A stretch of 64,000 bases of DNA from Sabellastarte sp. h YS-2021. Taxonomy: Eukaryota; Annelida; Polychaeta; Sabellida; Sabellidae. This document shows, one piece after another, positions 47,709 to 56,959 of this stretch (its first letter is position 1; every line of letters starts with the position of its first letter). Both the position numbers and the translations under genes were made by a program. Under the pieces are notes generated by a model. It searched no databases. It was not told where the DNA came from and saw nothing but the letters and a program-made list of their open reading frames with translations. Location of the stretch: the NCBI GenBank assembly GCA_964017235.1, contig OZ024927.1, positions 51,217,293-51,281,292 on the forward strand, given 5' to 3'.

Positions 47709-48055
47709 CTGAAAATAACAAAACAAAAAATAAGTTAAATAACAAGGAAATAGATCTTAGAAGCAAACGTATATTGTATGCATAACTTCAGTATCCAAAA
47801 GTCTAACCACCCATGACTTATTAACTACATATTTACAACTGTGGACATGTACAGGTCTAGCCTTGCTTAAGGCTCAAATTTGCATGATATCTTTTCAAAC
47901 GATATTTAGTATTCCTAAAGCACTCATACATGTTAAGAGATAGAACTTTCTCTTAGCTTTATGCTGCTATAAAAGTCAGTACATGTATGAGTTCACTATA
48001 GAAACTGAAACTCCATTATCTGCACTGAAAAGTTTCCCTAACTGCAAAGAAACTT
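47709..48055. repeat. intron, then left part of interspersed repeat copy 2
   Basis: From about 47862 (AGCCTTGCTTAAGGCTCAAA) to 48055 the sequence matches copy 1 at 44190. The match stops at AAACTT, where DIRS-E begins, and resumes after E at 58808. It is the target site of E. Confidence 0.75.
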
Positions 48056-48090
48056 GCAAATTTAATAAGTAAATTAAATTTTTATAAGTT

Positions 48091-48270
48091 AATACCCTAT
48101 CCAATGGACAATTGCTATACCGGTCGGCGTGACCGGTCCCGCCAAACGACAGAAAAAGTCATGCTGTTTATACAACCGGCAGGACCAGTCAAGGAGGGTA
48201 CATTTGCTAGGTGTCGCCTCGCGCATGCTTCCTGTCTAGAGAGGATGACTTCATCACGTCTTTTTCGTTG
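48091..48270 (+). repeat. DIRS-E 3' inverted terminal repeat
   Basis: Inverted match to 58617-58796. It includes ATCCAATGGACAATTGCTAT, the hairpin ACCGGTC GGCGT GACCGGT (48119-48137) and a GGTGTCGCCTCGCGCATGC phrase. Confidence 0.9.
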
Positions 48271-48327
48271 TCTAAACCTAATAACCCCTAGTAAGCTAAT
48301 AGCGGGGCTGGTTGGGAGGGCCTTGCC

Positions 48328-48424
48328 TGTCCATTGGATAGGGTATTAACTTATAAAAATTTAATTTACTTGTTAAATTTACAATTTTATTGCGTTAATA
48401 CATCCTATCCAATAGACAATTGCT
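48328..48424. repeat. DIRS-E internal complementary region
   Basis: TCCATTGGATAGGGTATTAA through AATTTACTTGTTAAATTTAC is the inverted 3' terminus. It runs directly into AATTTTATTGCGTTAATACA and TCCTATCCAATAGACAATTG, the 5' terminus. This is the hallmark of DIRS-1-type elements. Confidence 0.88.
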
Positions 48425-48636
48425 GAACTCATAACAACAACAATTTCAGGGCCTGGGTTGATCTAAGGTCAACCCTGTAAGTCCAAAGTTGGTTACCAAG
48501 CCCGAGTGTTCGGGGGGAACCACCGACAAGGGTTCTCCCCCCCCCATTTTCCTCCTACAGACTAGCTCTGAGGTAAGGGAAGGAGAGGAATGAGTTCAGT
48601 CCCCAAAGGAAATAAACCTCCCAAAGGAAGCATAGC

Positions 48637-48640
<4 letters not shown>

Positions 48641-48690
<50 letters not shown>
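48641..48690. repeat. 50-base poly(T) run in DIRS-E
   Basis: An uninterrupted run of 50 T lies between the recombinase frame and the ICR (poly(A) on the element's sense strand). The corresponding places in C and F have much shorter, impure T runs (about 8-18 bases). The exact length may be unreliable in an assembly. Confidence 0.9.
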
Positions 48691-48691
<1 letters not shown>

Positions 48692-48749
48692 AATGCTGCT
48701 TAAATATATATATACAGTATGTACATTATTTACATGTATACAAATCTCC

Positions 48750-50003
48750 TCACTTGGGAGCCTGTGTGTGTATCTGCTGAGCTGCCACCACAGGCCCTAA
48801 ATGGAAGAGCTCTATGTCAGCCCAGGCCACATCCTTCAAGTAAAATTGTGTGAAGGTGTTATGGGATTTCCAGTGGCAGGCTGATGGGATTTGATCTAAG
48901 GAGACTCCTGACTGGAAGGCCTTAGATGCAGCAAAAGCCCTGACATCATGGGCCTTGACCTGATGTAAGGTGAGGGCTTGCTGATCAGAGAGCTCATAAC
49001 ACAGTATCACAGTCTGTTTGATCCATGAGGAGATAGTGGCAGGGGAGATGTCCTTGTCAAAACCTTTCTTGAAGGATACAAAGACCAGCTCCTTATTCTG
49101 CCTGAGATCAGAGATCCTGTCCAGGTAATAACGCAGGGCTCTAACTGGACATAGGGACCTGTCATCCTTGAGAGACTTATCCAGAGTGGGGGCCAGAGCT
49201 GGAATTACCACTGGGGCCGCACTGTCTGGACCTTCCCTAGCCAGCTGGTTCTTAGAAAGAAAGCTGGGTGAGGGATATAAAGACTCCTTGGACCAGTCTG
49301 ATTGGTGTCTGATGTTTTTATGCAGCCAAGCATGAATCTCATTCCTGCATTTACCTGAACCGAGGGCCAGCAGGAAAACAGTCTTGAAGGTCAAGTGTTT
49401 CAAGGAGTCCTCTCTGAGGGGTTCAAAGGGAGCCTTTGTCAGCTGGTGTAACACCAGGGAGAGGTTCCAAGAGGGTATGCCCCTCCTGCCCTTGGGTCTG
49501 TCTCTGTGGAAGCTATCCAGGAGACGTCTGAGGTTTTCATCCCTGCTGACATTGACTGATGTATTGCCCAGTTTGTCAGCAATAGCTGATCTGTAACCAT
49601 CAATAGTACTTGGCTGTAACTTCCTATCCTGAAACAAGTGAAGGAGGAAGTCAGCAATGGATTTTATAGGTGGTGCCCTGAAGTCTACCTGATTGCAGAT
49701 GCACCACTTTGTAAAAATGGTCCACTTTGCCTCATAGACTGATCTGGTTGACCCTCTTTGAGGAGCCTCAATTTGTTTCGCCACTGCCTCAGAGAATCCC
49801 TGCTCCTTGATAGCTGAGGCTCTAAGAGCCAGGCATGCAGATTCAAGTTCACCAGATTCTTGTGAAAGGTCTGGTTGAATGGTTAGGTGAGTAGATCTGG
49901 CCAAGTGGGCAGACACAGAGGGATCTGGCTGGACATTGCCACTAGATCCCAGAACCAAGGCATGTTGGGCCACCCTGGTGCAATCAGGATGATCCTGCTG
50001 CAC
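48750..50003 (-). CDS. DIRS-E tyrosine recombinase (phage-integrase fold)
   Basis: This 417-residue frame has an N-terminal helical DNA-binding region (about 65-170, with STRSVYEAKWTIFTKWC and PSTIDGYRSAI). The catalytic domain (about 180-400) carries the expected residues: Arg about 220 (GSGKCRNEIHAW), His352 and Arg355 (AHDVRAF), His-Trp at 377-378 and Tyr388 (FTQFYLKD). In DIRS elements this enzyme integrates circular cDNA, replacing the DDE integrase. Its start overlaps the end of the upstream RT frame by 121 bases, as is usual for DIRS. The length is typical. The frame looks whole, but whether any copy is active cannot be judged. Confidence 0.92.
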   Translation of the reverse strand: MQQDHPDCTRVAQHALVLGSSGNVQPDPSVSAHLARSTHLTIQPDLSQESGELESACLALRASAIKEQGFSEAVAKQIEAPQRGSTRSVYEAKWTIFTKWCICNQVDFRAPPIKSIADFLLHLFQDRKLQPSTIDGYRSAIADKLGNTSVNVSRDENLRRLLDSFHRDRPKGRRGIPSWNLSLVLHQLTKAPFEPLREDSLKHLTFKTVFLLALGSGKCRNEIHAWLHKNIRHQSDWSKESLYPSPSFLSKNQLAREGPDSAAPVVIPALAPTLDKSLKDDRSLCPVRALRYYLDRISDLRQNKELVFVSFKKGFDKDISPATISSWIKQTVILCYELSDQQALTLHQVKAHDVRAFAASKAFQSGVSLDQIPSACHWKSHNTFTQFYLKDVAWADIELFHLGPVVAAQQIHTQAPK

Positions 50004-51520
50004 GGGTAGTCTTGCAACTTCTCCACCAATTTACCCAAGATGGCTGCTGGTGGGAAGGCATATGGGTCCAAATTCTCCCAGGGTAGACAGAGGGCATCCA
50101 CTGACCAGGCCTGGGGGTCTGGAACCGGTGAGACAAAGAGAGGCAGTTTGTTGTTGAACCTGGTGGCAAACAGGTCCACTTGTGGCTGGTGCCATCTAGC
50201 GCAAATTGCTCTGAAAACTTTGGGGTGAAGGGACCATTCTGTTTGAATAGTCTGACCTAGTCTGGATAGCTTGTCTGCTATCACGTTCAGACAGCCGGGG
50301 ATGTGTCTCGCTCTGATAGTTAACTGTTTCCTGGTACACCAGGTTAGGATTCTCCACAGAAGAGCGCATAATGGGCCCGACTTCATTCTCCCTTCCTTGT
50401 TTATATAGGCAACTACCGTGATGTTGTCTGTAGCTATCAGGACTATCTGCTTGAGGCAGAGGTCCTGGAACTGCTTTAAAGCTAGGAAAACTGCCTTTAA
50501 CTCTAGGTAGTTTATGTGCAATTTGCTTTCCGGAAGAGACCAAACTCCTCTTGTAGTGTGCTCGTTTAAGTGAGCGCCCCACCCTTCTTTTGATGCGTCT
50601 GTAAAGATTTGCAGAGCATGTTTTGGTGGAAGTAATGGTTGACCTTGTAGCACATTGTCTTCCTCCAGCCACCATTGCAGATGGGGGTGGAGGAACTTAG
50701 GAACGGGCATCACCTTTTCTAGCAATTCCGGTATTTTCCAGTGATTTTTCAAATGCCATTGGATTGGTCTCATGTGAAGTCGCCCTAGGTGTACTTGTTT
50801 CTCTGTGGCAGTGAGTAAACCTATTAGGGGCATTAGTTCCCGGACCGGGCATATTGGACTGGAGATGAGAGTTTTTATCTTTGACTGGAGGGTCTGCCAA
50901 CGTTCCTGTGTGGATCTGACCCTGCCTTCTCTCAGATAGAACTGGTAACCTACGAAGTTGAAAACCTGTTGGGGCACCAGTTCTGATTTTTCCCCATTCA
51001 CTAGCCATCCTAATTCTTGGCAGAGAGCTACTAAGCTCTGTGTTTGCTGGAGACAAATTCGATGGGATCTGGCTCTGACCAACCAGTCGTCTAGGTACTG
51101 GTTGATCCTTATACCCCTTTGTAGTGCCAGAAACTTGACCTCTTTGGCCACTACAGTGAACTCCATGGGAGCTGTGGAGAGGCCAAATGGTAGTGCTTTG
51201 AATTGGTATAAGTTGCCCTGTATACGAAAACACATGTACTTCCTTGACTGGCTCAGAATAGGTATGTGGAAGTATGCATGCTTGAAATCTATTGAGGTCA
51301 CCCACTCTCCTGTTTGTAGGGAGGTTATGATTGTCTCTGGGGTCTCCATTTTGAAAGACTCTGTCTTTAAAAATTTGTTCAGATTGCTTAGATCCAGGAT
51401 AGGTCTCAACCGTTTGTCGAGTTTGGGGACTAAAAATAGCCGGTTGTAAAAACCCAGGGATGTTTGATTTACTACCGGTTCCACTGCAGTTTTGTCCATA
51501 CGCTGATGCAATGCCTCCAA
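49883..51520 (-). CDS. DIRS-E reverse transcriptase / RNase H / methyltransferase-like protein
   Basis: This is a 545-residue frame. The RT core is at about 25-160, with VTSIDFKHAYFHIP (catalytic Asp78), LPFGLSTAP and QYLDDW (Asp144, Asp145). RNase H is at about 300-420, with FTDAS (Asp308), LELKAV (Glu340), ATDN (Asp365) and ADKLSR (Asp416). The C-terminal part (about 445-530: DLFATRFNNKLP, YAFPPAAILG, LIAPGWPNMPWFW) is the DIRS-typical region usually assigned to a Dam-like methyltransferase. It would copy the element RNA into DNA in a cytoplasmic or nuclear particle. The true start may lie further upstream, because the first ATG here falls within the RT domain and sequence immediately upstream is conserved with F. 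Confidence 0.92.
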   Translation of the reverse strand: MEALHQRMDKTAVEPVVNQTSLGFYNRLFLVPKLDKRLRPILDLSNLNKFLKTESFKMETPETIITSLQTGEWVTSIDFKHAYFHIPILSQSRKYMCFRIQGNLYQFKALPFGLSTAPMEFTVVAKEVKFLALQRGIRINQYLDDWLVRARSHRICLQQTQSLVALCQELGWLVNGEKSELVPQQVFNFVGYQFYLREGRVRSTQERWQTLQSKIKTLISSPICPVRELMPLIGLLTATEKQVHLGRLHMRPIQWHLKNHWKIPELLEKVMPVPKFLHPHLQWWLEEDNVLQGQPLLPPKHALQIFTDASKEGWGAHLNEHTTRGVWSLPESKLHINYLELKAVFLALKQFQDLCLKQIVLIATDNITVVAYINKEGRMKSGPLCALLWRILTWCTRKQLTIRARHIPGCLNVIADKLSRLGQTIQTEWSLHPKVFRAICARWHQPQVDLFATRFNNKLPLFVSPVPDPQAWSVDALCLPWENLDPYAFPPAAILGKLVEKLQDYPCSRIILIAPGWPNMPWFWDLVAMSSQIPLCLPTWPDLLT

Positions 51521-51985
51521 CAGGCAGAGGTTCCTGTGGGGAACTACATAACAGCTTATGGCCTTTCACAGGTGACCTGGTCAAATTTGGCCGGAACCGG
51601 AAGGTAGGGTGTAGCCTTCCTTGAGGACTGTTACAACTTTGGGGCTGACGCCTAGGGCTGCCCATTTTTCCCAAAACTGAAGAAATCTGGCCCCTACAGG
51701 TAGATCTATTGCAACAGGTGGGACATTTGTGACAGTTTACAAAAGACAATTGATCTACACCAGAAACACCTTTCACAGATTTTATTGGCAACTGATGTTC
51801 AGGATTTATGCCTTTCTTTTGCGGCGACCCGCCTGCAAAAGGAAAATATTTTACACAATATTTTACAGGTAAACAAGTTCTTGTCTCTGTACTGCCGGTC
51901 ATCACAGAACAGTCCTTTCCGGTCAGTTTTCCAGTCTGTACAAAATTGCAAATTTAATAAGTAAATTAAATTTTTGTAAGTTAAT

Positions 51986-52167
51986 ACCCTATCCAATGGA
52001 CAAATGCTATTCCGGTCGGCACAGACCGGCCCGCCAAACGTCAGAAAAAGACGTCCTGTGTCTCCACTGGCCGGCCGGTCCCTAGTACCAGTATACTCGC
52101 CAGATGGCGTGTCGTACTTCCTTCCTGTATAGACAGCGTGACGTCATAGCATCTTTTTTGTTGTTTA
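51986..52167 (+). repeat. DIRS-F 3' inverted terminal repeat
   Basis: Inverted match to 56755-56944. The hairpin CCGGTC GGCACA GACCGG is at 52012-52029. Confidence 0.9.
52139..52146. promoter_or_regulatory. CRE-like palindrome TGACGTCA in DIRS-F 3' terminal repeat
   Basis: Perfect CREB/ATF-type palindrome. Its counterpart in the 5' repeat is at 56769-56776. The regulatory role is inferred. Confidence 0.4.
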
Positions 52168-52220
52168 AACCTATTAGACCCCTAGTAAGTTGACAGCGGG
52201 GTCGGTGGGAGGGTCTTGCG

Positions 52221-52317
52221 TGTCCATTGGATAGGGTATTAACTTATAAAAATTTAATTTACTTATTAAATTTGCAATTTTATTGTGTTAATACATCCTA
52301 TCCAATGGACAAATGCT
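52221..52317. repeat. DIRS-F internal complementary region
   Basis: TGTCCATTGGATAGGGTATT … TTATTAAATTTGC joins AATTTTATTGTGTTAATACA and TCCAATGGACAAATGC, giving copies of both termini, as in E. Confidence 0.85.
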
Positions 52318-52641
52318 GAATAACTACTGCTTGGTCGGCGGGTAAGTTACTAGGGACTTAGCTGAACTCATAACAAAACTAACAAAATTTCTTTCAGGCC
52401 TGGGTCGACCTTTTGGTCAGAAACCCTTAAGGCTATAGCAGGTTACCGGAAGCCGGTCAACCTATTGTTTACCCCCCCCCTTTTCTAACAGACCTGCTCT
52501 GAAGTGAGTTCAGTCCCATAATAAGAAGAAATAAACCTCCCGAAGGAAGCAAAGCACAGTTGTTGTTTTTTTTTGTTTTTTTTTTACTTATACATGTATA
52601 TACATTATTCACATATTTACAAAATCTCCTCTCTCCCTGGG

Positions 52642-53210
52642 TTACTTGTGGATCTGCTGAGCAGCCACTACAGGTCCCCGGTGGTAGAGCTCGGAGTCAG
52701 CCCAAGCCACATCCTTCAGATAAAATTGTGTGAAGGTATTATGTGACTTCCAGTGGCTGGCTGACAAGATCTGTTCCAAGGAAATTCCAGACTGGAACGC
52801 CTTGGAAGCAGCAAAGGCCCTGACATCATGGGCTTTGACCTGATGCAAGGTGTGGGCCTCCTGGTCTGAGAGCTCATAACATAGGATCATAGTCTGCTTG
52901 ATCCATGAGGAGATAGTGGCAGGTGAGATATCCTTGTCGAAACCTTTCTTGAAGGAGACAAAGATCAACTCCTTATTCTGCCTGAGGTCTGAGGTCCTGT
53001 CCAAGTAGTAACGCAAAGCTCTGACTTTGTAAAAATGGCCCACTTTGCCTCATATACTGATCTGGTTGATCCTCTTTGAAGAGCCTCAATCCTTGTTGCC
53101 ACTGCTTCAGAGAAGCCCTGCTCCTTGATTGCTGTGGCTCTAGGAGCCATGCATGGAGATTTAGATTCGTCAGATTTCTGTGAGGGATCTGATTGAAAGA
53201 TTGTGTCAAC
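52642..53210 (-). pseudogene. DIRS-F tyrosine recombinase remains
   Basis: 52642-53043 encodes the C-terminal catalytic part, including AHDVRAFAASKAF, SHWKSHNTFTQFYLKD with the Tyr nucleophile, and RALRYYLDR. 52965-53209 encodes part of the N-terminal region (STRSVYEAKWAIFTK). It is incomplete compared with the 417-residue frame of E. Confidence 0.85.
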
Positions 53211-53234
53211 AGGTTGGGCAGGTTCAGGGCAGGC

Positions 53235-54850
53235 TCAGGGGATCTGACTGGACATGGTCACTAGATCCCAAAACCAAGGCATGTTTGGCCACCCCGGAGC
53301 AATCAGAATAATTCTCTTGCAAGGGGAGTCCTTAACTTCTCCACCACTTTGCCCAAGATGGCCGCTGGTGGGAAGACGTATGCATCCAGATCTTCCCATG
53401 GCACACTGAGTGCATCCACTGCTACTGCCAAGGAGTCCGGTACTGGTGACACAAACTGGGGCAACTTGTTGTTGAACCTCGGGGCAAATAGATCTATCTG
53501 AGGTCGGTGCCACCTGCTGCATATAGCTTGGAAAATCTCTTGAAGGAGGGACCATTCTGTTTGAATGGTCTGGCCTAGCCGTGATAGCTTGTCTGCCATA
53601 CTGTAGTGTTGTCGGTTGCTACAAGTACCATCCTGTGACCACAGAGGTCTTGAAACTCTTTTAGAGCTAAGAAGACTGCTTTTAAGTCCAGATAGTTTAT
53701 ATGCAGCTTGCTTTCTGGTAGTGACCAGGACCCTCTTGCAGTGCGTTCGTTTAAGTGAGCACCCCACCCTTCTTTTGATGCGTCTGTAAAGATTTGCAGA
53801 GCATGTTTTATTGGGTGTAATGGTTGGCCTGTGAGGACGTTTTCCTCCAACAGCCACCACTCTAGATGAGGGTGCAGTGATCTGGGAATTTGAATCACCT
53901 TTTCTAGTGACTCTGGTACCCTCCAGTTGTTTTTGAGATGCCACTGTATGGGTCTCATGTGTAACTGGCCTAGGTGAACTTGCTTTTCTGTTGCTGTCAG
54001 TAGGTCTATAAGGGACATGAGCTGCCGGACCGGACAGGCCGGTAGTGACAATATTTCTGATACTTTGTCCTGAAGGTTCTGCCAACGATCTGGTGTGGGT
54101 CGGACCCGACCAGCTCTGAAATCGAAGTGGTAACCTACAAAATCGAAAACCTGCTTGGGTTCCAGTTCTGATTTTTCTAAGTTTACTAGCCAACCTAGTT
54201 CTTTGCATAACTTCACTAGTTCCTGAGTATGCTGGAGACAAGCCTGGTAGGATCTGGCTCTCACCAACCAGTCGTCTAAGTACTGGTGGATACCCTTGTG
54301 TATAGCCATCAGTTTTACCTCCTTTGCTACCACAGTGAACTCCAAGGGTGCTGTGGACAGACCGAAAGGAAGTGCCTTGAATTGGTATGTCTGACCCTGG
54401 AGGTGAAATCTTAGATATTTCCTGGATTGTTCCTGTATCGGTATATGGAAGTAGGCATCCTTGAAGTCTAGCGAGACGACCCACTCCCCTTGTTGGAGGG
54501 ATGTCCTGATGGTTTCCGGTGTTTCCATCTTGAATTTCTCCGCCTTGAGGAAAAAATTCAGATTGCTCAGATCTAGTATAGGTCTCCATTTTTTGTTTGG
54601 CTTGGGAACTAAAAATAGCCGGTTGAAAAAGCTCAGAGAGGTTTTGTTTCTTACTAAATCTACTGCATTTTTGTCTATAAGCTGATGTAATGCCTCCAAC
54701 AGGTAGCTGTTCCTGTGGGGATTGACATAACAGCTTATGACTGTAGGAGACCTTGTGAGTTTTGGCCGGATCCGAAAGGGGAGGGTGTAGCCCTCTCTCA
54801 AGATTTGAACTACTTTCGGACCGGCACCCAGATCCAGCCAAGTTTCCCAA
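53235..54850 (-). pseudogene. DIRS-F reverse transcriptase / RNase H / methyltransferase-like region
   Basis: The RT frame (53575-54801, 408 residues) shows SLDFKDAYFHIP, LPFGLSTAP and QYLDDWLVRARS, then RNase H with FTDASKEGWGAHLNE, LDLKAV and ATDN. The methyltransferase-like region LFAPRFNNKLPQFVSPV and LIAPGWPNMPWFW follows at 53235-53560. It is close to the E protein along its length. An alternative frame is open through most of this region. A few breaks are present. Confidence 0.85.
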
Positions 54851-54909
54851 AAGTGTTGAAGTCTTGCCCCTACAGGTAGATTTGTGACAACAATTGGGAC
54901 ATTTGTTAC

Positions 54910-55144
54910 TTATTTTGTTTATTTGGGGTTTAACGTCGCTTTCAACACTGTACAGGTCATATCACGACGGGTAGTTGGAAGGGCAGAGGAAACCAGTACA
55001 TAGAGTTCGCTAGGGTTGTGTACTGTAAACTGCCGACCAACGGCAAGCAACTACCAGCTTTCCCACTTACGGCCATGACGGGGATCGATCCCTGGCCGCA
55101 GAGGTGGGAGGCGAGAGTGTTACCACTCTGCCACCGTGGCCCCC
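54910..55144 (-). mobile_element. tRNA-derived SINE, 235 bases, with 14-base target duplication
   Basis: GGGACATTTGTTAC is directly repeated at 54896-54909 and 55145-55158. On minus the 5' part has a pol III A box (TGGCAGAGTGGTAACAC) and B box (GGGATCGATCCCC) at tRNA-like spacing. The 3' part reads TGATATGACCTGTACAGTGT, GAAAGCGACGTTAAACCCC and an AAATAAACAAAATAA tail. I recall this 3' part as characteristic of a SINE type widespread in molluscs. The intact duplication suggests it is among the younger insertions here. It sits in DIRS-F between the RT and Gag parts. Confidence 0.92.
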
Positions 55145-55159
55145 GGGACATTTGTTACA

Positions 55160-56630
55160 GGTTTTGCACAAGACAATTGAGTGACACAAGAAGCACCTTT
55201 GACATATTTTAATTTCTCTTGAATCACATACCAACCTGCTGACCCGGGACTTAACTCTTTCCTTTGTGAGTGCCCGGGGGCAGTATGAACAAGATTGGCA
55301 ACATGACAATTTACATTTAAAGTGTTTATTGTCTTTGGTACTGATGTGCTCCCGGTCAACAGCCTTTCCTGTAACAAAGTTATACATTGATTGTCATTTA
55401 TAAGGCTGTTGACCCTTGGCAGGTCACGAGGAGTACTGGTGCTTGCCTTTATTCCTCTTGTTGTGACCACTTGATATGTTTTTCCAAGCCGGTCTGTCTT
55501 GCCTTCTATTATCCGACTTGCTGTCCTGTCTTTCATAGGGGTGGTAGCGACCTTTCTTGTAAATCGACCCCGACCGACCTTTATCAGCATTGGAGATATC
55601 TTCTGCTTGTTTCAGAGCCGTATCCGGAAACAAGGTGGAGATATGAAGTGGGGCAGTCCTGAGAGCTGCCAGAGTATCGGCCTTGACTCCTGCCTTTAAG
55701 TACGCTAGGTACGAGTCCCTTCTAAGGAGAGTAACATTAGCCATATTCACGAAAACAGAGTCTGTCAAAAGTTCCATGGACTTGGCCATAGCCTGGCAAA
55801 TGCTGGAGTTAAAGTCCATGAGAAACTGTAACTCTTCTGTGGCTGCAGACAGTTTCGATGAAGACTTGCCCTTGTGTTCGAGTCTAATGACTTTAAGCTG
55901 GGACTGCATGTCCTGTTGTACTTTCATCAAGCATCTATTGAAACCTGCACCCTGGTTGCAGATAACTGACGACTCCCTGGCAGATTTCTCCCACTTTCTC
56001 AAGGTATTTTGAGAGATTGGCCACGACTGGGGAGGGCTGGTGGCGATTCCAGCCTGTCTTGCTATCCTCAGGTAACCACTGTTGAGCTTAGATGAATCCG
56101 TAAGAGTTTCTGTAGTGTCACTCTTCTGTTGAGGGTGGCAGCCGTACCACTTGGCCTGAGATCTAGGTGGCTTCAACAACTTATCTCTCTGCAGTCCACC
56201 GGCTTCTGCACTGCGAGATGGATATCCATCAGTGAGGGTTAAGTTCAGCTTGGAGAGGTTCCGGCAGAGCCACTCATCAGTAGGTAACTAAACTGATGTC
56301 TGCAGTTTTGGTCCAGCAGATGGGTTATCTTCTGAAGAGCCAGTGGTAGTATCCATATCCGGAATGTGGGTCCATCCCATAAACGACCGGATTCCCCTCA
56401 TTGTCTCCCTGTAAGATTGTTTCTGCTTCTTCAGTTTATAGGAAGGGGGTGGATAGTTGTGTAAGCTGTTCAGGGGTCAAGGCGTTACAGTGCTGGCAAG
56501 CAGATCCTGGTTTCTCAACACAGGGATCCTTACCCTTTTTCTTGTCACGACAACGCGCGCCAAAAACATGAAGATCAAGACCTGCCATCATATGGCCACA
56601 CCCTCCACATCGCTGACTAGGAGATGACAT
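55160..56630 (-). pseudogene. DIRS-F Gag-like region
   Basis: 56436-56630 gives an N-terminal Cys/His module (MSSPSQRCGGCGHMM, then CRDKKKGKDPCV). 55424-56179 gives a 251-residue helical, basic segment with NVTLLRRDSYLAYLKAGV and LRTAPLHISTLF, followed by a Lys/Arg-rich tail. 55160-55400 gives a Cys/His-containing end (NVNCHVANLVH, then CQRCFLCHSIVLCKTCNKC). It is very similar to the E Gag. The inferred role is RNA binding and particle assembly. It is broken in a few places. Confidence 0.75.
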
Positions 56631-56754
56631 AATGTGCTATACACTACCAAGAATCAAATAATAAGCTTTAAAAAGCAAATTCGTAGATATACTCACCAAA
56701 AAACTGAAAACTATAAACTCAGAATTTATCTGTGCACGAGGTACATGCGCTAAA

Positions 56755-56944
56755 CGAAAAAGATGCTATGACGTCACGCTGTGTATACATGAAGGAAGTA
56801 TGACACGCCATCTGGCGAGTGCACTGGTACTAGGGACCGGCCGGCCAGTGGAGACACAGGACGTCTTTTTCTGACGTTTGGCGCCGGTCTGCGCCGACCG
56901 GAATAGCATTTGTCCATTGGATAGGATGTATTAACGCAATAAAA
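56755..56944 (-). repeat. DIRS-F 5' inverted terminal repeat
   Basis: Inverted match to 51986-52167, including the hairpin CCGGTC TGCGCC GACCGG (56884-56901) and the outer end GCATTTGTCCATTGGATAGG. Confidence 0.9.
56769..56776. promoter_or_regulatory. CRE-like palindrome TGACGTCA in DIRS-F 5' terminal repeat
   Basis: It lies between the outer end and the start of the Gag frame, where the element promoter is expected. The same motif occurs in the E 5' repeat at 58631-58638. Confidence 0.45.
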
Positions 56945-56959
56945 TCTAAGTTTCTTGTG

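Larger units (their letters stand above)
51948..56944 (-). mobile_element. DIRS-F: DIRS-type retrotransposon nested in DIRS-E, broken
   Basis: Terminal repeats lie at about 51986-52167 and 56755-56944. The 3' end has the same AT-rich extension as E (GCAAATTTAATAAGTAAATT at 51948), and the ICR is at 52221-52317. E sequence stops at 51947 and resumes at 56945. Without its SINE, F is about 4.75 kb. On minus the order is Gag (56630-55160), RT-RNase H-methyltransferase-like (54850-53235) and recombinase remains (53210-52642). It is the same family as E and C. A handful of breaks are present and the recombinase is incomplete. The insertion is younger than E. Confidence 0.92.

Noticed and set aside
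48104-48349. Plus-strand frame of 81 codons at the end of DIRS-E
   Set aside because: It is a shadow of the inverted terminal repeat. A similar frame appears at the other end on minus because the sequence is inverted.
55067-55212. Frames crossing the SINE in DIRS-F
   Set aside because: They are produced by SINE sequence and carry no coding signal of their own.
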